Part shown: positions 1 through 6,112 of the stretch, in pieces | Position numbering within the stretch: the stretch's first letter is position 1 | Layout: each line of letters begins with the position of its first letter | NCBI GenBank assembly: GCA_050743625.1 | Contig: JBOGED010000505.1 | Span: 1-9,615, forward strand | DNA: 9,615 bases | DNA from: JBOGED01 sp050743625 | GTDB taxonomy: Bacteria > Actinomycetota > Nitriliruptoria > Euzebyales > Egibacteraceae | Direction: 5' to 3' | The notes under the pieces: generated by a model | What the model was told of the DNA's origin: nothing | The model's database searches: none | What the model saw: only the letters and a program-made list of their open reading frames with translations | Program-made: the position numbers and the translations under genes

Positions 1-442
1 GCACCGCATCGGGGCTCCGCGCCCGGCGCGCGGCCACCAGCGTGAGCAGCCCGCCGGCCAGGCCTCCCGCGAGCGCGACCGACGGCAGCGCGCCGAGGGG
101 GAGCGACACCCCGGTCACGACGGTCAGCGCCACCGCGAGCGAGGCGCCCGACGACACCCCGACCAGGTCGGGGACCGCGAGCGGGTTGCGCAGCGCCTCC
201 TGCAGCACCAACCCCGCGCAGCCCAGCGACGCCCCCGCCACCAGCCCGAGCAACACGCGCGGGATGCGCAACTCGCGCAGCACCAACCTGGCGATCTCGG
301 CCGTTCTGTCCCCTGGTTGTCCGGACAGCACGGAGGCGAACCGCGCCGGAGGGATCGTCGGCGTCCCGAGCGACAACGCCGCGACACAGGTCACCGCGAT
401 GAGCCCAAGAAGCGCGAGCCAGACCCAGGCGCGTATGGTCAA
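1..442 (-). CDS. FecCD/BtuC-family ABC transporter permease (partial, C-terminus outside window)
   Basis: Inner-membrane permease subunit of an ABC importer for iron-siderophore, haem or cobalamin-type substrates. About 147 N-terminal codons are visible; the family is usually about 330-350 residues, so more than half lies beyond the left edge. Seen: a hydrophobic first helix (WVWLALLGLIAVTC), then the family's typical RIPRVLLGLVAGASLGCAG segment and the EALRNPLAVPDLVGVSSGAS stretch, which is a FecCD hallmark. The TTG start at 442-440 overlaps the TGA of the binding-protein gene (TTGA). This start is chosen because no other start sits nearer the stop and the overlap implies translational coupling. 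The ATPase gene would be expected further left but is not in the window. Substrate cannot be told from the permease alone. Family assignment is firm. Confidence 0.93.
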   Translation of the reverse strand, partial: MTIRAWVWLALLGLIAVTCVAALSLGTPTIPPARFASVLSGQPGDRTAEIARLVLRELRIPRVLLGLVAGASLGCAGLVLQEALRNPLAVPDLVGVSSGASLAVALTVVTGVSLPLGALPSVALAGGLAGGLLTLVAARRARSPDAV

Positions 443-1383
443 CCCGCCGCGTTCGCCAGATCGAGGGCCTCGGTGGCCACTTCCCCGAGGGACCGGGTTC
501 CCCGGCCGTTGCCCCACAGGCTCGTGTTCACCTCGTGGACGTCCCCGTTCTTGACCGCGGTGAGCTGGCTCCACAAGGGGTTGGAGGCGAGGACCTCGCT
601 GAGCGGCGGGCCGTTCGGGTCGGCGTTGTTGTACGTGAGCACGAAGATGATGTCCGCGTCGACCGCGGCGATCTCCTCCAGGGAGTACAGCGAGCCGCCC
701 AACGGTCCCTCGCGCACCTCCCACGGGTAGTCGAACAGGCGGCCCATGAGGTCACCGAGGTAGGTGCTCGCGATGACCTCGAAGGTGCCGTCGAGCCCGA
801 TGAGGACGAGCGCGGTGAGGTCCTTGCTCGCGCCCTGCTCAGCCTCGGCGAGCCGGTCGCGGAAGCGTCGCTCGGCCTCGGCGGCCCGCTTCTGGAGCCC
901 GGTCAGCGTCCCCATGTCCCGCAGGTACTGGAGCGATTCCTCGATCGAGTCCGGGTTGACGATCCACAGCGGCGCGACACCCTCCAGCGCCGGAGCCAGG
1001 CCGTCGTGCTGTCCCGGGCCCAGCCCGATCACGAGGTCCGGCTCGTACCCGATGATCGCCTCGACGTCCGGGTCGAGGAACCCTCCCGGCACCTGCGGAA
1101 CCTCGGAGGCCTTCTCGCCGAGGAAGGCCGGGTGCTCCAGCAGCTCACCGGTCCGCGCCAGCGGCCGCATCCCCAGCTCCAACAGCATGTCCTCGCACAG
1201 CGACACCAGGCAGACCACCCGCTTCACCGGCGCGTCCACCGTCACCGTCCGCCCCTTGACATCGGTGATCGTGATCGCCTCTTGCGCCGCCGCCCCTGAC
1301 GGGGCACCCGCGCCCCCGACCAGCGCCACCACCGCAAGCGCCGTGCTGGCCAGCGTACGTATGACCCGTCCCGCGCCGTTCAT
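439..1383 (-). CDS. ABC transporter substrate-binding protein, FecB/BtuF-like (intact tandem copy)
   Basis: Extracytoplasmic binding protein of the helical-backbone (TroA/FecB/BtuF) class that should deliver a metal chelate or corrinoid to the adjacent FecCD permease. It has 314 residues, normal for the family. Residues 1-33 form a Sec-type signal: basic start (R6, R9), hydrophobic core, and an SGAAA-Q site for signal peptidase I. No lipobox cysteine is present. Mature features: DVKGRTVTVDAPVKRVV (about 41-57), the first-lobe VCLVSLCEDMLLELG motif with C58 and C63, DPDVEAIIGYEPDLVIG (104-120), a long linker helix (about 145-183), and a C-terminal lobe ending in WGNGRGTRSLGEVATEAL. The ATG at 1383 overlaps the TGA of the upstream paralogue (ATGA), and its own TGA overlaps the permease TTG. 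Start support: GGGAG upstream and the same MNGAGR N-terminus in the paralogue. Iron-chelate substrate is inferred from the divergent MFS exporter; cobalamin or haem remain possible. Confidence 0.9.
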   Translation of the reverse strand: MNGAGRVIRTLASTALAVVALVGGAGAPSGAAAQEAITITDVKGRTVTVDAPVKRVVCLVSLCEDMLLELGMRPLARTGELLEHPAFLGEKASEVPQVPGGFLDPDVEAIIGYEPDLVIGLGPGQHDGLAPALEGVAPLWIVNPDSIEESLQYLRDMGTLTGLQKRAAEAERRFRDRLAEAEQGASKDLTALVLIGLDGTFEVIASTYLGDLMGRLFDYPWEVREGPLGGSLYSLEEIAAVDADIIFVLTYNNADPNGPPLSEVLASNPLWSQLTAVKNGDVHEVNTSLWGNGRGTRSLGEVATEALDLANAAG

Positions 1384-1394
1384 CCCACGCTCCC
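1346..1394. repeat. 49-bp direct repeat, unit at the start of the intact binding-protein gene
   Basis: This unit covers the leader and first codons of the intact binding-protein gene and matches 2280-2328 at 47 of 49 positions; the two differences are adjacent, at 1363-1364. The match includes bases upstream of the ATG (GGGAGCGTGGG on the minus strand). It is therefore the footprint of a tandem gene duplication and not just conserved coding sequence. Confidence 0.8.
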
Positions 1395-2317
1395 GTCCGC
1401 GTTCACCAGCTCAAGCGCTTCGGTCGCGACCTCCCCGAGCGACCGGGTTCCCCGCCCGTTACCCCACAGGTCGCTGCTCACCTCGTGCACCGCGCCGTTG
1501 CGCACCGCGGTGAGCTGGCCCCAGAGCGGATCATCGACGAGGACCTCGCTGAAACCGGGATCGCTCGGGTCGGACGTATAGGTCATCACGAAGAGGACAT
1601 CCGCATCAGTCGCGACGATCTCCTCGACGCTATAGGGCGATACGCCGATAACCTCACCCCGCTGCTCCCAGGGATAGTCGAAGAGCCTCTCGAGGACCTC
1701 ACCGAGGTAGGAACCGGTCGCGATCTGGAAGCTCCCGTCGGGATAACCGAAGACGACCAGCGCGGTGAGGTCCTTCCGCGCCTGCCGCTCGGCCCCCGCC
1801 AGCTTTTCCCGGAAGCGCTGTTCCGCCTCGGCCGCCTGTTCCTGGCGCCCGGTCAGCGTCCCCAGATCGCGCAGGTACTGGATCGAGTCCTCGATCGACG
1901 GCGACTCGATAATCCACAGCGACGCCGAACCCTCGAGGGCGGCCGCGAGTCCCTCGTGCGATTGGTAAAGCCCGATCACGAGTTCCGGCTCGTAGCCGAT
2001 GATCGCCTCGACGTCCGGGTCGAGGAACCCGCCGGGCACCTGCGGCACATCACTCGCCGGGCACCGAGAAAGGCCGGGTGCTCCAGCAGCTCACCGGTCC
2101 GCGCCACCGGCCGCATCCCCAGCTCCAACAGCATGTCCTCGCACAACGACACGAGGCAGACGACCCGCTCCACCGGAGCGTCCACGCTGATGGTGCGTCC
2201 TCGCACATCGGTGATCGTCGTCGCGGTCTCTTGCGCCGCCGCGTGCGACGGCTGCAGCGCCACCGCCATGGCGAATATGCTGGCCAGCGTACGTATCGCC
2301 CGTCCCGCGCCGTTCAT
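1380..2317 (-). pseudogene. ABC transporter substrate-binding protein, FecB/BtuF-like (tandem copy with a one-base frameshift)
   Basis: First gene of the transport operon and a clear paralogue of the next gene. The N-terminal part (MNGAGRAIRT, hydrophobic core, SHAAAQE cleavage region, then the shared VCLVSLCEDMLLELG motif) reads in one frame to about residue 85 (LEHPAFLG). The rest, from VPQVPGGFLDPDVEAIIGYEP to SLGEVATEALELVNADGSVG, reads in another. Alignment with the intact copy shows one missing base between about 2049 and 2063. The span is 938 bases, and adding one base gives 312 residues plus stop, close to the paralogue's 314. No other stop or frameshift is seen, so this is either a very recent mutation or a sequencing/assembly error. 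An in-frame ATG at 2356 would add 13 residues, but the 2317 start matches the paralogue and has GGGAG upstream. Like its twin it lacks a lipobox. Confidence 0.85.
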
Positions 2318-2328
2318 CCCACGCTCCC
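2280..2328. repeat. 49-bp direct repeat, unit at the start of the frameshifted binding-protein gene
   Basis: Partner of 1346-1394, 934 bp away, with two mismatches. Similarity stops just upstream of the shared ribosome-binding region. This marks the outer edge of the duplicated unit. Confidence 0.8.
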
Positions 2329-2412
2329 ATCCCCGCCGCCCGAACGTCTCCAGCATGAAGCAGCGAGCCGCCTCACCGCAAGAGCTTCGCAGGTGGAAGG
2401 AGATCGCGTACG
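2318..2412. promoter_or_regulatory. Divergent intergenic region between the binding-protein operon and the MFS gene
   Basis: These 95 bases must hold the promoter for the minus-strand transport operon and the one for the plus-strand MFS gene, unless transcription enters from outside. No convincing -35/-10 pair was recognised by eye on either strand. No clear palindromic iron box of the DtxR/IdeR or Fur type is visible. The call rests on the divergent gene arrangement only. Confidence 0.4.
2397..2402 (+). promoter_or_regulatory. Ribosome-binding site deciding the MFS start
   Basis: AAGGAG lies 10 bases before the GTG at 2413. This supports that GTG over the in-frame GTG at 2422, which would be 19 bases away. 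Confidence 0.65.
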
Positions 2413-3702
2413 GTGGAAGTCGTGGGGCGGGACAGCCTGTGGCGAGACCGGTCATTCCAGCTGTTCTGGGCCGGCGAGTCGATCTCCATCGCCGGGACGC
2501 AGATCACGCTGGTGGTCCTGCCGATCCTCACCTTCCAGCTCACCGGCTCGGCGTCGCGCACCTCGGTGCTGCTCAGCATCCAAGCCGCGCCCTACCTGGT
2601 GTTCGGGCTGCTGGCCGGCGCGATCGCCGACCGGACCAACCGCCGCGCGCTGATGATCGGCGCCAACCTGCTCAGCGCGGCGGCGATGGCCAGCATCCCG
2701 ATCGCCGCCGCTCTGGGTGTCCTGACGCTGGCGCAGATCTACATCGTGGGATTAGTGACCGCGACGGCGTTCGTGTGGCACGACAGCGCGTCCTTCGGCG
2801 CGCTGCCGGCGATCGTCGGCCGCGACCGCGTGGTCCCCGCCTTCAGCGCGTTCGTGTCGACCGAGACCGCGTTGCGTGTGGGCGCGACCGCCGTGGCTGG
2901 GGTATTGGCCGCCACGCTGGGAGCAGCGACCGCGCTGTGGGCCGACGCGGCCAGCTACCTGGTCGCCGCCCTCGCGCTCGCACTGATCCCACGAGCCTTC
3001 GGGACCCCTCTGCCCCGCCAGGCCGACGGCCCGCGGCTGGTACGCAGGCTTGCCCGCGACGTCGGAGAGGGCCTGCGCTTCTTGAGGCGTCACGCGCTGG
3101 TCTGGCCACTGACTATCACGGGGTTCGGGCTGAGCCTGACCGGCGGCGCCGTCCTCGGCCTGACCGTCGTCTATGGCGTCCGGCAGCTCGGGCTGCCCGG
3201 CGACGACGCCAGGCTTGGGTGGCTGTTCTCGTCCGGAGCCGTCGGCGCGCTGCTCGCCGCCGTCGCCCTGCCCCGCTTGGTGCGGCGCGTGAGCCAACCG
3301 CGCCTGAGCCTGCTCGCCTTCGTAGGCAACCTGGTTCTGACCGGCGGGATCGCACTGGCGAGCAGCCTGCCCGCCAGCTTGCTGCTGCTCTTCGCCTGGA
3401 ACGCCACCTACACGCTGATCATCGTCAACGGCATCGCGCTGCGCCAGCAGCTCACCCCTGACCGGCTCCAAGGCCGCGTCAACGTGACCGCCCGCATGAT
3501 CGCCTGGGGCGGCCAACCCTTCGGCGCGGCCCTCGGCGGCCTCCTCGCCGACCACACGAGCATCCGCATCACGCTCCTCGTCATGACGCTCGGCGTCGCC
3601 ACGAGCACCGCCTACGGCTGGCTCTCCCCACTGCGCGACGCCAACGCCTCGACCGTCGCCTCCTTTGCAGCTGAGGCCGAGGCGTCAACCCGGCCGACCT
3701 GA
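2413..3702 (+). CDS. MFS transporter, EntS-like (MFS_3) exporter
   Basis: Twelve-helix major facilitator protein of 429 residues, the usual length for the EntS/MFS_3 branch, acting as a proton-driven exporter in the cytoplasmic membrane. Seen: N-terminal LWRDRSFQLFWAGESISIAGTQI, typical of this branch (RDRxFRxLWxGQxxSxxG-like); the loop 2-3 motif GAIADRTNRR at residues 69-78; a mid-protein cytoplasmic loop rich in Arg (about 195-225, LVRRLARDVGEGLRFLRRH), also typical; and LQGRVNVTARMIAWGGQPFGAALGGLLAD near 355-383, where LxGRVNA-like sequence is diagnostic of the family. The tail after about 410 is polar and not membrane-spanning. Family members export siderophores (EntS), macrolides and other drugs. 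Divergent placement next to chelate-binding proteins favours siderophore or metallophore export, but this is inference from context. Confidence 0.88.
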   Translation: MEVVGRDSLWRDRSFQLFWAGESISIAGTQITLVVLPILTFQLTGSASRTSVLLSIQAAPYLVFGLLAGAIADRTNRRALMIGANLLSAAAMASIPIAAALGVLTLAQIYIVGLVTATAFVWHDSASFGALPAIVGRDRVVPAFSAFVSTETALRVGATAVAGVLAATLGAATALWADAASYLVAALALALIPRAFGTPLPRQADGPRLVRRLARDVGEGLRFLRRHALVWPLTITGFGLSLTGGAVLGLTVVYGVRQLGLPGDDARLGWLFSSGAVGALLAAVALPRLVRRVSQPRLSLLAFVGNLVLTGGIALASSLPASLLLLFAWNATYTLIIVNGIALRQQLTPDRLQGRVNVTARMIAWGGQPFGAALGGLLADHTSIRITLLVMTLGVATSTAYGWLSPLRDANASTVASFAAEAEASTRPT

Positions 3703-3712
3703 GGCAACCCGC

Positions 3713-3741
3713 TTGTATATACTGACGACGATCATATATAC
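3713..3741 (+). promoter_or_regulatory. vapBC promoter/operator with repeated TATATAC elements
   Basis: A sharply AT-rich island in GC-rich DNA. TTGTAT (3713-3718) and TATATA (3735-3740), 16 bp apart, can serve as -35 and -10. GTATATA (3715-3721) and TATATAC (3735-3741) form an inverted repeat. TATATACTGA (3716-3725) and TATATACCGA (3735-3744) also form a direct repeat with a 19-bp period. Either reading would suit autorepression by a dimeric ribbon-helix-helix antitoxin bound over the promoter. The protein-DNA link is inferred. Confidence 0.55.
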
Positions 3742-3750
3742 CGAGAGCGA

Positions 3751-3756
3751 GAGGAG
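3751..3756 (+). promoter_or_regulatory. vapB ribosome-binding site
   Basis: GAGGAG ends 6 bases before the ATG at 3763 and fixes that start. It lies only about 10 bases after the putative -10, so the untranslated leader is short. Confidence 0.65.
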
Positions 3757-3762
3757 CGTGTC

Positions 3763-3978
3763 ATGACGAAGCGGCTCATCGACGTGGACGACCGGTTGCT
3801 TCAGGCAGCGCGTGAGGCGCTGGGCGTCGAGACCTACAAGGAGACGGTCAACCGGGCGCTGGAGCGCGTTGTGGCCCAACAGCCCAGCAACGCGGACACG
3901 GCCTCTGTCCTGCGCGCGTTCGCTGACGCGACCGTCGATCTCGCGGATCCCGAGGTCATGACCACGGCCTGGCAGTGA
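3763..3978 (+). CDS. vapB: VapB-family type II antitoxin
   Basis: A 71-residue protein with the sequence pattern of the VapB (PF09957-like) antitoxins. It opens with a short beta strand (KRLIDVDDRLLQAAREALGV) followed by ETYKETVNRALERVVAQQ, the helix-turn-helix part of a ribbon-helix-helix DNA-binding fold. Residues from about 43 onward (SNADTASVLRAFADATVDLADPEVMTTAWQ) would be the toxin-neutralising tail that wraps the PIN domain. It should bind its own promoter and block VapC. The TGA overlaps the GTG of the toxin gene (GTGA), the usual antitoxin-first, coupled arrangement. Family assignment comes from the sequence pattern plus the partner gene. Confidence 0.87.
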   Translation: MTKRLIDVDDRLLQAAREALGVETYKETVNRALERVVAQQPSNADTASVLRAFADATVDLADPEVMTTAWQ

Positions 3979-4391
3979 CCGCCCGGTGGCTGATCGACAA
4001 GTCGGCCCTGACGCGTGTCGGCAAGCCGATCGTGTCCGAGGTCCTCGTACCTCGGATCGACTCCGGGCTCGTTGCCATTTCCATCGTGACCGAGTTGGAG
4101 GTTGGCTTCTCGGCCCGCTCGACGCGCGATCATGACGACATCCTGGCGCTGCTGGGACGGCTGATCCCAGTGGTCGTACCCGTGCATGCCGAGCAGATGG
4201 CTCGCGATCTGCAGCGCGGGCTTGTAGAGCGTGGTCAGCACCGTGCGGTCGCGGTGCCGGACCTATTGGTCGCCGCGACCGCTCAGGCCGCCGGCCTCAC
4301 CGTGCTGCACTATGACCGCGACTTCGATCTGATCGCGAACATCACGCTCCAGCGAGCCGAGTGGGTCGTCGAGGCGGGTGCGGCTGACTGA
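3975..4391 (+). CDS. vapC: VapC-family PIN-domain toxin (endoribonuclease)
   Basis: A 138-residue PIN-domain protein, the standard length for VapC. The fold's metal-binding acids are in place: D8 in WLIDKSAL, an acidic pair E40/E42 in ISIVTELEVGFSAR, D96 in VAVPDLLVAATAQ, and D114/D116/D118 in LHYDRDFDLIA. VapC toxins cleave tRNA or rRNA with Mg2+ and stop translation when the antitoxin is lost; the RNA target here is unknown. The GTG start at 3975 overlaps the vapB stop. The active-site set looks complete, so a functional toxin is likely. Confidence 0.9.
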   Translation: MTARWLIDKSALTRVGKPIVSEVLVPRIDSGLVAISIVTELEVGFSARSTRDHDDILALLGRLIPVVVPVHAEQMARDLQRGLVERGQHRAVAVPDLLVAATAQAAGLTVLHYDRDFDLIANITLQRAEWVVEAGAAD

Positions 4392-4399
4392 GACCCCCT

Positions 4400-4447
4400 C
4401 GGGTGTGTTGTGTTCGTCCAACTATTTGCACAAACGCAACGCGCCCG
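4400..4447 (+). terminator. Candidate hairpin terminator after vapC
   Basis: Bases 4400-4414 can pair with 4433-4447 to give a 15-bp stem with three G-U pairs and an 18-base loop. It begins 8 bases after the vapC stop. The G-U pairs become A-C mismatches on the opposite strand, so the stem favours plus-strand RNA, meaning vapC. No U-tract follows, so it would be an I-shaped terminator of the kind proposed in actinobacteria, or merely a 3'-end stabiliser. Confidence 0.45.
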
Positions 4448-4454
4448 CGTAACC

Positions 4455-5087
4455 CTATAGCTCGTCAAGGGGATTGTTTGCAAGGGAATCGGCGAGCGAT
4501 GGGCATGCGAAGCCCGGAACGTGCTGCCGCCCGACGTCTACCATAAATGTGAAGCAGGCGGCGGCGGGTTTGTTCCTCACCTGCTCGACGATCAGCCGTA
4601 AGAACTCAGTGGAGAAGTCGAGGCGAGGGAACGTCTCGATCAGGCCTCGCACAAAGCCCGGATCGAAATCGGGGATCCTGGCCCCCGCCACATCCGCGGC
4701 GGCTCCAAGACGGACCAGCGCGACCTCTGGTGCGCTCCGGTCCGCGATACCGGGCGAGGTGTGCAGCGCGATCGCGCTCCACACCAGGTCGACCTTTTCC
4801 CCCGGGTACGCGCGTCCCGACAAGAAGTCGCGAGCCGCCTCCGCGCCGTCTACCTCGAACCTCTGCCCGCGATCATGGCGTTCGGTGAGGCCGAGATCAT
4901 GCAAGACGGCGGCGATATAGAGCACCTCGCGGTCGAGTCGCAAGCCGTCGCCCGCGATTGCGTCGGCGAACCAAAAGGTTCGCATGCAGTGGTTGAAGAT
5001 GGACGGTGAGCAATCTTGGCGAGCTAGCTCGGTGGCCTCATGCGCGACCTTGGAGTCCGGCACGCGAGCGGCGAAGGTGCCGGGCAT
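4455..5087 (-). CDS. HD-domain hydrolase, cyanamide hydratase-like
   Basis: A 210-residue single-domain HD-superfamily protein. Metal-binding residues appear as H33 (SIFNHCMRTFWFA), H63-D64 (AAVLHDLGL) and H109 (SAIALHTSPGIA), with downstream acids in RFEVDGAEAARDF and GAAADVAG. The SxxNHCxRTxxFA and VLHDLGLTERH stretches, followed by FEVDGAEAA and the IALHTS motif, resemble the HD proteins grouped with fungal and yeast cyanamide hydratases (Ddi2/3). Reaction and substrate in this organism are unknown; a phosphohydrolase or nitrile/isonitrile hydratase role are alternatives. The ATG is preceded by AAAAGGA (5099-5093) at 5-base spacing, a strong RBS. It lies 72 bases downstream of the LLM gene on the same strand, so it may share its transcript. 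In that gap a CTTCGCCGAAG near-palindrome is visible, but no clear promoter. Confidence 0.82.
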   Translation of the reverse strand: MPGTFAARVPDSKVAHEATELARQDCSPSIFNHCMRTFWFADAIAGDGLRLDREVLYIAAVLHDLGLTERHDRGQRFEVDGAEAARDFLSGRAYPGEKVDLVWSAIALHTSPGIADRSAPEVALVRLGAAADVAGARIPDFDPGFVRGLIETFPRLDFSTEFLRLIVEQVRNKPAAACFTFMVDVGRQHVPGFACPSLADSLANNPLDEL

Positions 5088-5159
5088 TGACGTCCTTTTC
5101 GATCGATTCCCCGTTGGACCGACGAAGTCTACCTCTTCGGCGAAGGTTGAAAGGTGGCC

Positions 5160-6079
5160 TCAACGGCCGCTCAGTAGGGCGTGGGCTTCGGCGATGAGCT
5201 CGCATTGGCGGAGCCACCCCTCGCCGTCGAGGCCGATGACGAGACGTTCGGCTCCGGCCGCGGCGTAGGCCGCGAGGCGTTCGGCGGCTTCCCGCGGGCG
5301 GCCGGTGATCGGGATCGTGGCCGCCTCTTGGGGTGGCAAGCCGTGCTCGTCGGTGAGGCCGCGGACGAAAGCGTCGCGGGCAGACCGGATAGATCCGGCG
5401 GCGCCGAGCATGGCATGGCCTCCGACGGTGATGCTCGGGGTCGCGCGTCCGGACCCGGCCGCGAGCTCGCGCAGCTTCGCCGCGCCCGAGACCAGCGCGC
5501 TGGGCGTGATGAGAGAGGGGAACCAGCCATCGCCCTTGGTCGCGGCGCGGCGAATCGCGATGTGGAATTGCCACCGACCAGGATGGGCGGCACGGGCGCG
5601 GCCGGAGCCAGGGTGACGACCGGCTGACCCGGCTCCAGCCGGGTTGGTCGACCGTTGATGAGTGACGGCAGGACATCAAGGGACGTATCGGTCCTGCGAC
5701 CCCGCTCGTGCGCTGGTCCGCCGGCGGCCCGCCAAAACGGCGTGCCCGGGAAGCCTCCCGACCCGATTCCGAGGAGGACGCGGTTGCCCGAGACGTGTTG
5801 GAGCGTCGCGATCTGCGCAGCCGCCCAGGCGACCGGGCGCAGGGGGAGGACGAGCACGCTGAACCCGACGTAGACCCGCTCGGTCACCGCCGCGGCGGCC
5901 GTGAGGACAATGGTGCTCTCCAGCGACGGCGTACCGTCCCCGACGATGAGGTCAGGCGCCCACACCGAGTCGAGCCCAAGGTTCTCGACATGACGTGCGG
6001 CCGCGGCAATACCACCGCTTCCGAGGCTTTCGTTCCCACCGAGAGTGGGAAGGCCTATGCCGATCTTGAGCTCTGCCAT
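5160..6079 (-). pseudogene. LLM-class (luciferase-like) flavin/F420-dependent oxidoreductase, one-base frameshift
   Basis: TIM-barrel monooxygenase/reductase of the bacterial luciferase superfamily, using FMN or F420. Reading frame 1 gives residues 1-170: MAELKIGIGLPTLGG, ARHVENLGLDSVWAPDLI, TAAAAVTERVYVGFSVLVLP, VSGNRVLLGIGSGGFPG and VPPILVGGN. The sequence continues in another frame from about 5567: FHIAIRRAATKGDGWFPSL, which contains the family's GDGWxP motif, then the C-terminal ITGRPREAAERLAAYAAAGAERLVIGLDGEG and a stop at 5160. One base is missing at about 5565-5570 (minus-strand GGCAATTCC). The span of 920 plus one base gives 306 residues, normal for the family, and no other lesion is seen. 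So this is a recent inactivation or a sequence error. The ATG at 6079 has only a weak Shine-Dalgarno and sits 33 bases after the NmrA-like gene, suggesting an operon. Confidence 0.87.
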
Positions 6080-6112
6080 AGCGGGTGCCGCCGTTCGTCG
6101 ATCCCCGTGCCG

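Noticed and set aside
2318..2356. Upstream ATG at 2356 as start of the first binding-protein gene
   Set aside because: The 13-residue extension (MLETFGRRGWERG) is absent from the paralogue, and the 2317 ATG has its own GGGAG and matches the paralogue start.
2318..2412. Iron-responsive (DtxR/IdeR or Fur) operator in the divergent region
   Set aside because: Expected from context, but no matching palindrome could be seen, so none is claimed.
1485..3461. 658-residue plus-strand open frame
   Set aside because: It is antisense to the frameshifted binding-protein gene and then out of frame with the MFS gene. The composition is Arg/Ala/Pro-rich and no domain is recognisable.
5088..5159. Internal promoter with a CTTCGCCGAAG dyad before the HD gene
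   Set aside because: A TAGACT -10-like hexamer is present, but no -35 lies at normal spacing and the dyad is short; too weak to list.
5564..5571. Programmed frameshift in the LLM gene
   Set aside because: The local sequence GGCAATTCC is not a slippery heptamer, no stimulatory structure is evident, and the family is not known to use recoding.
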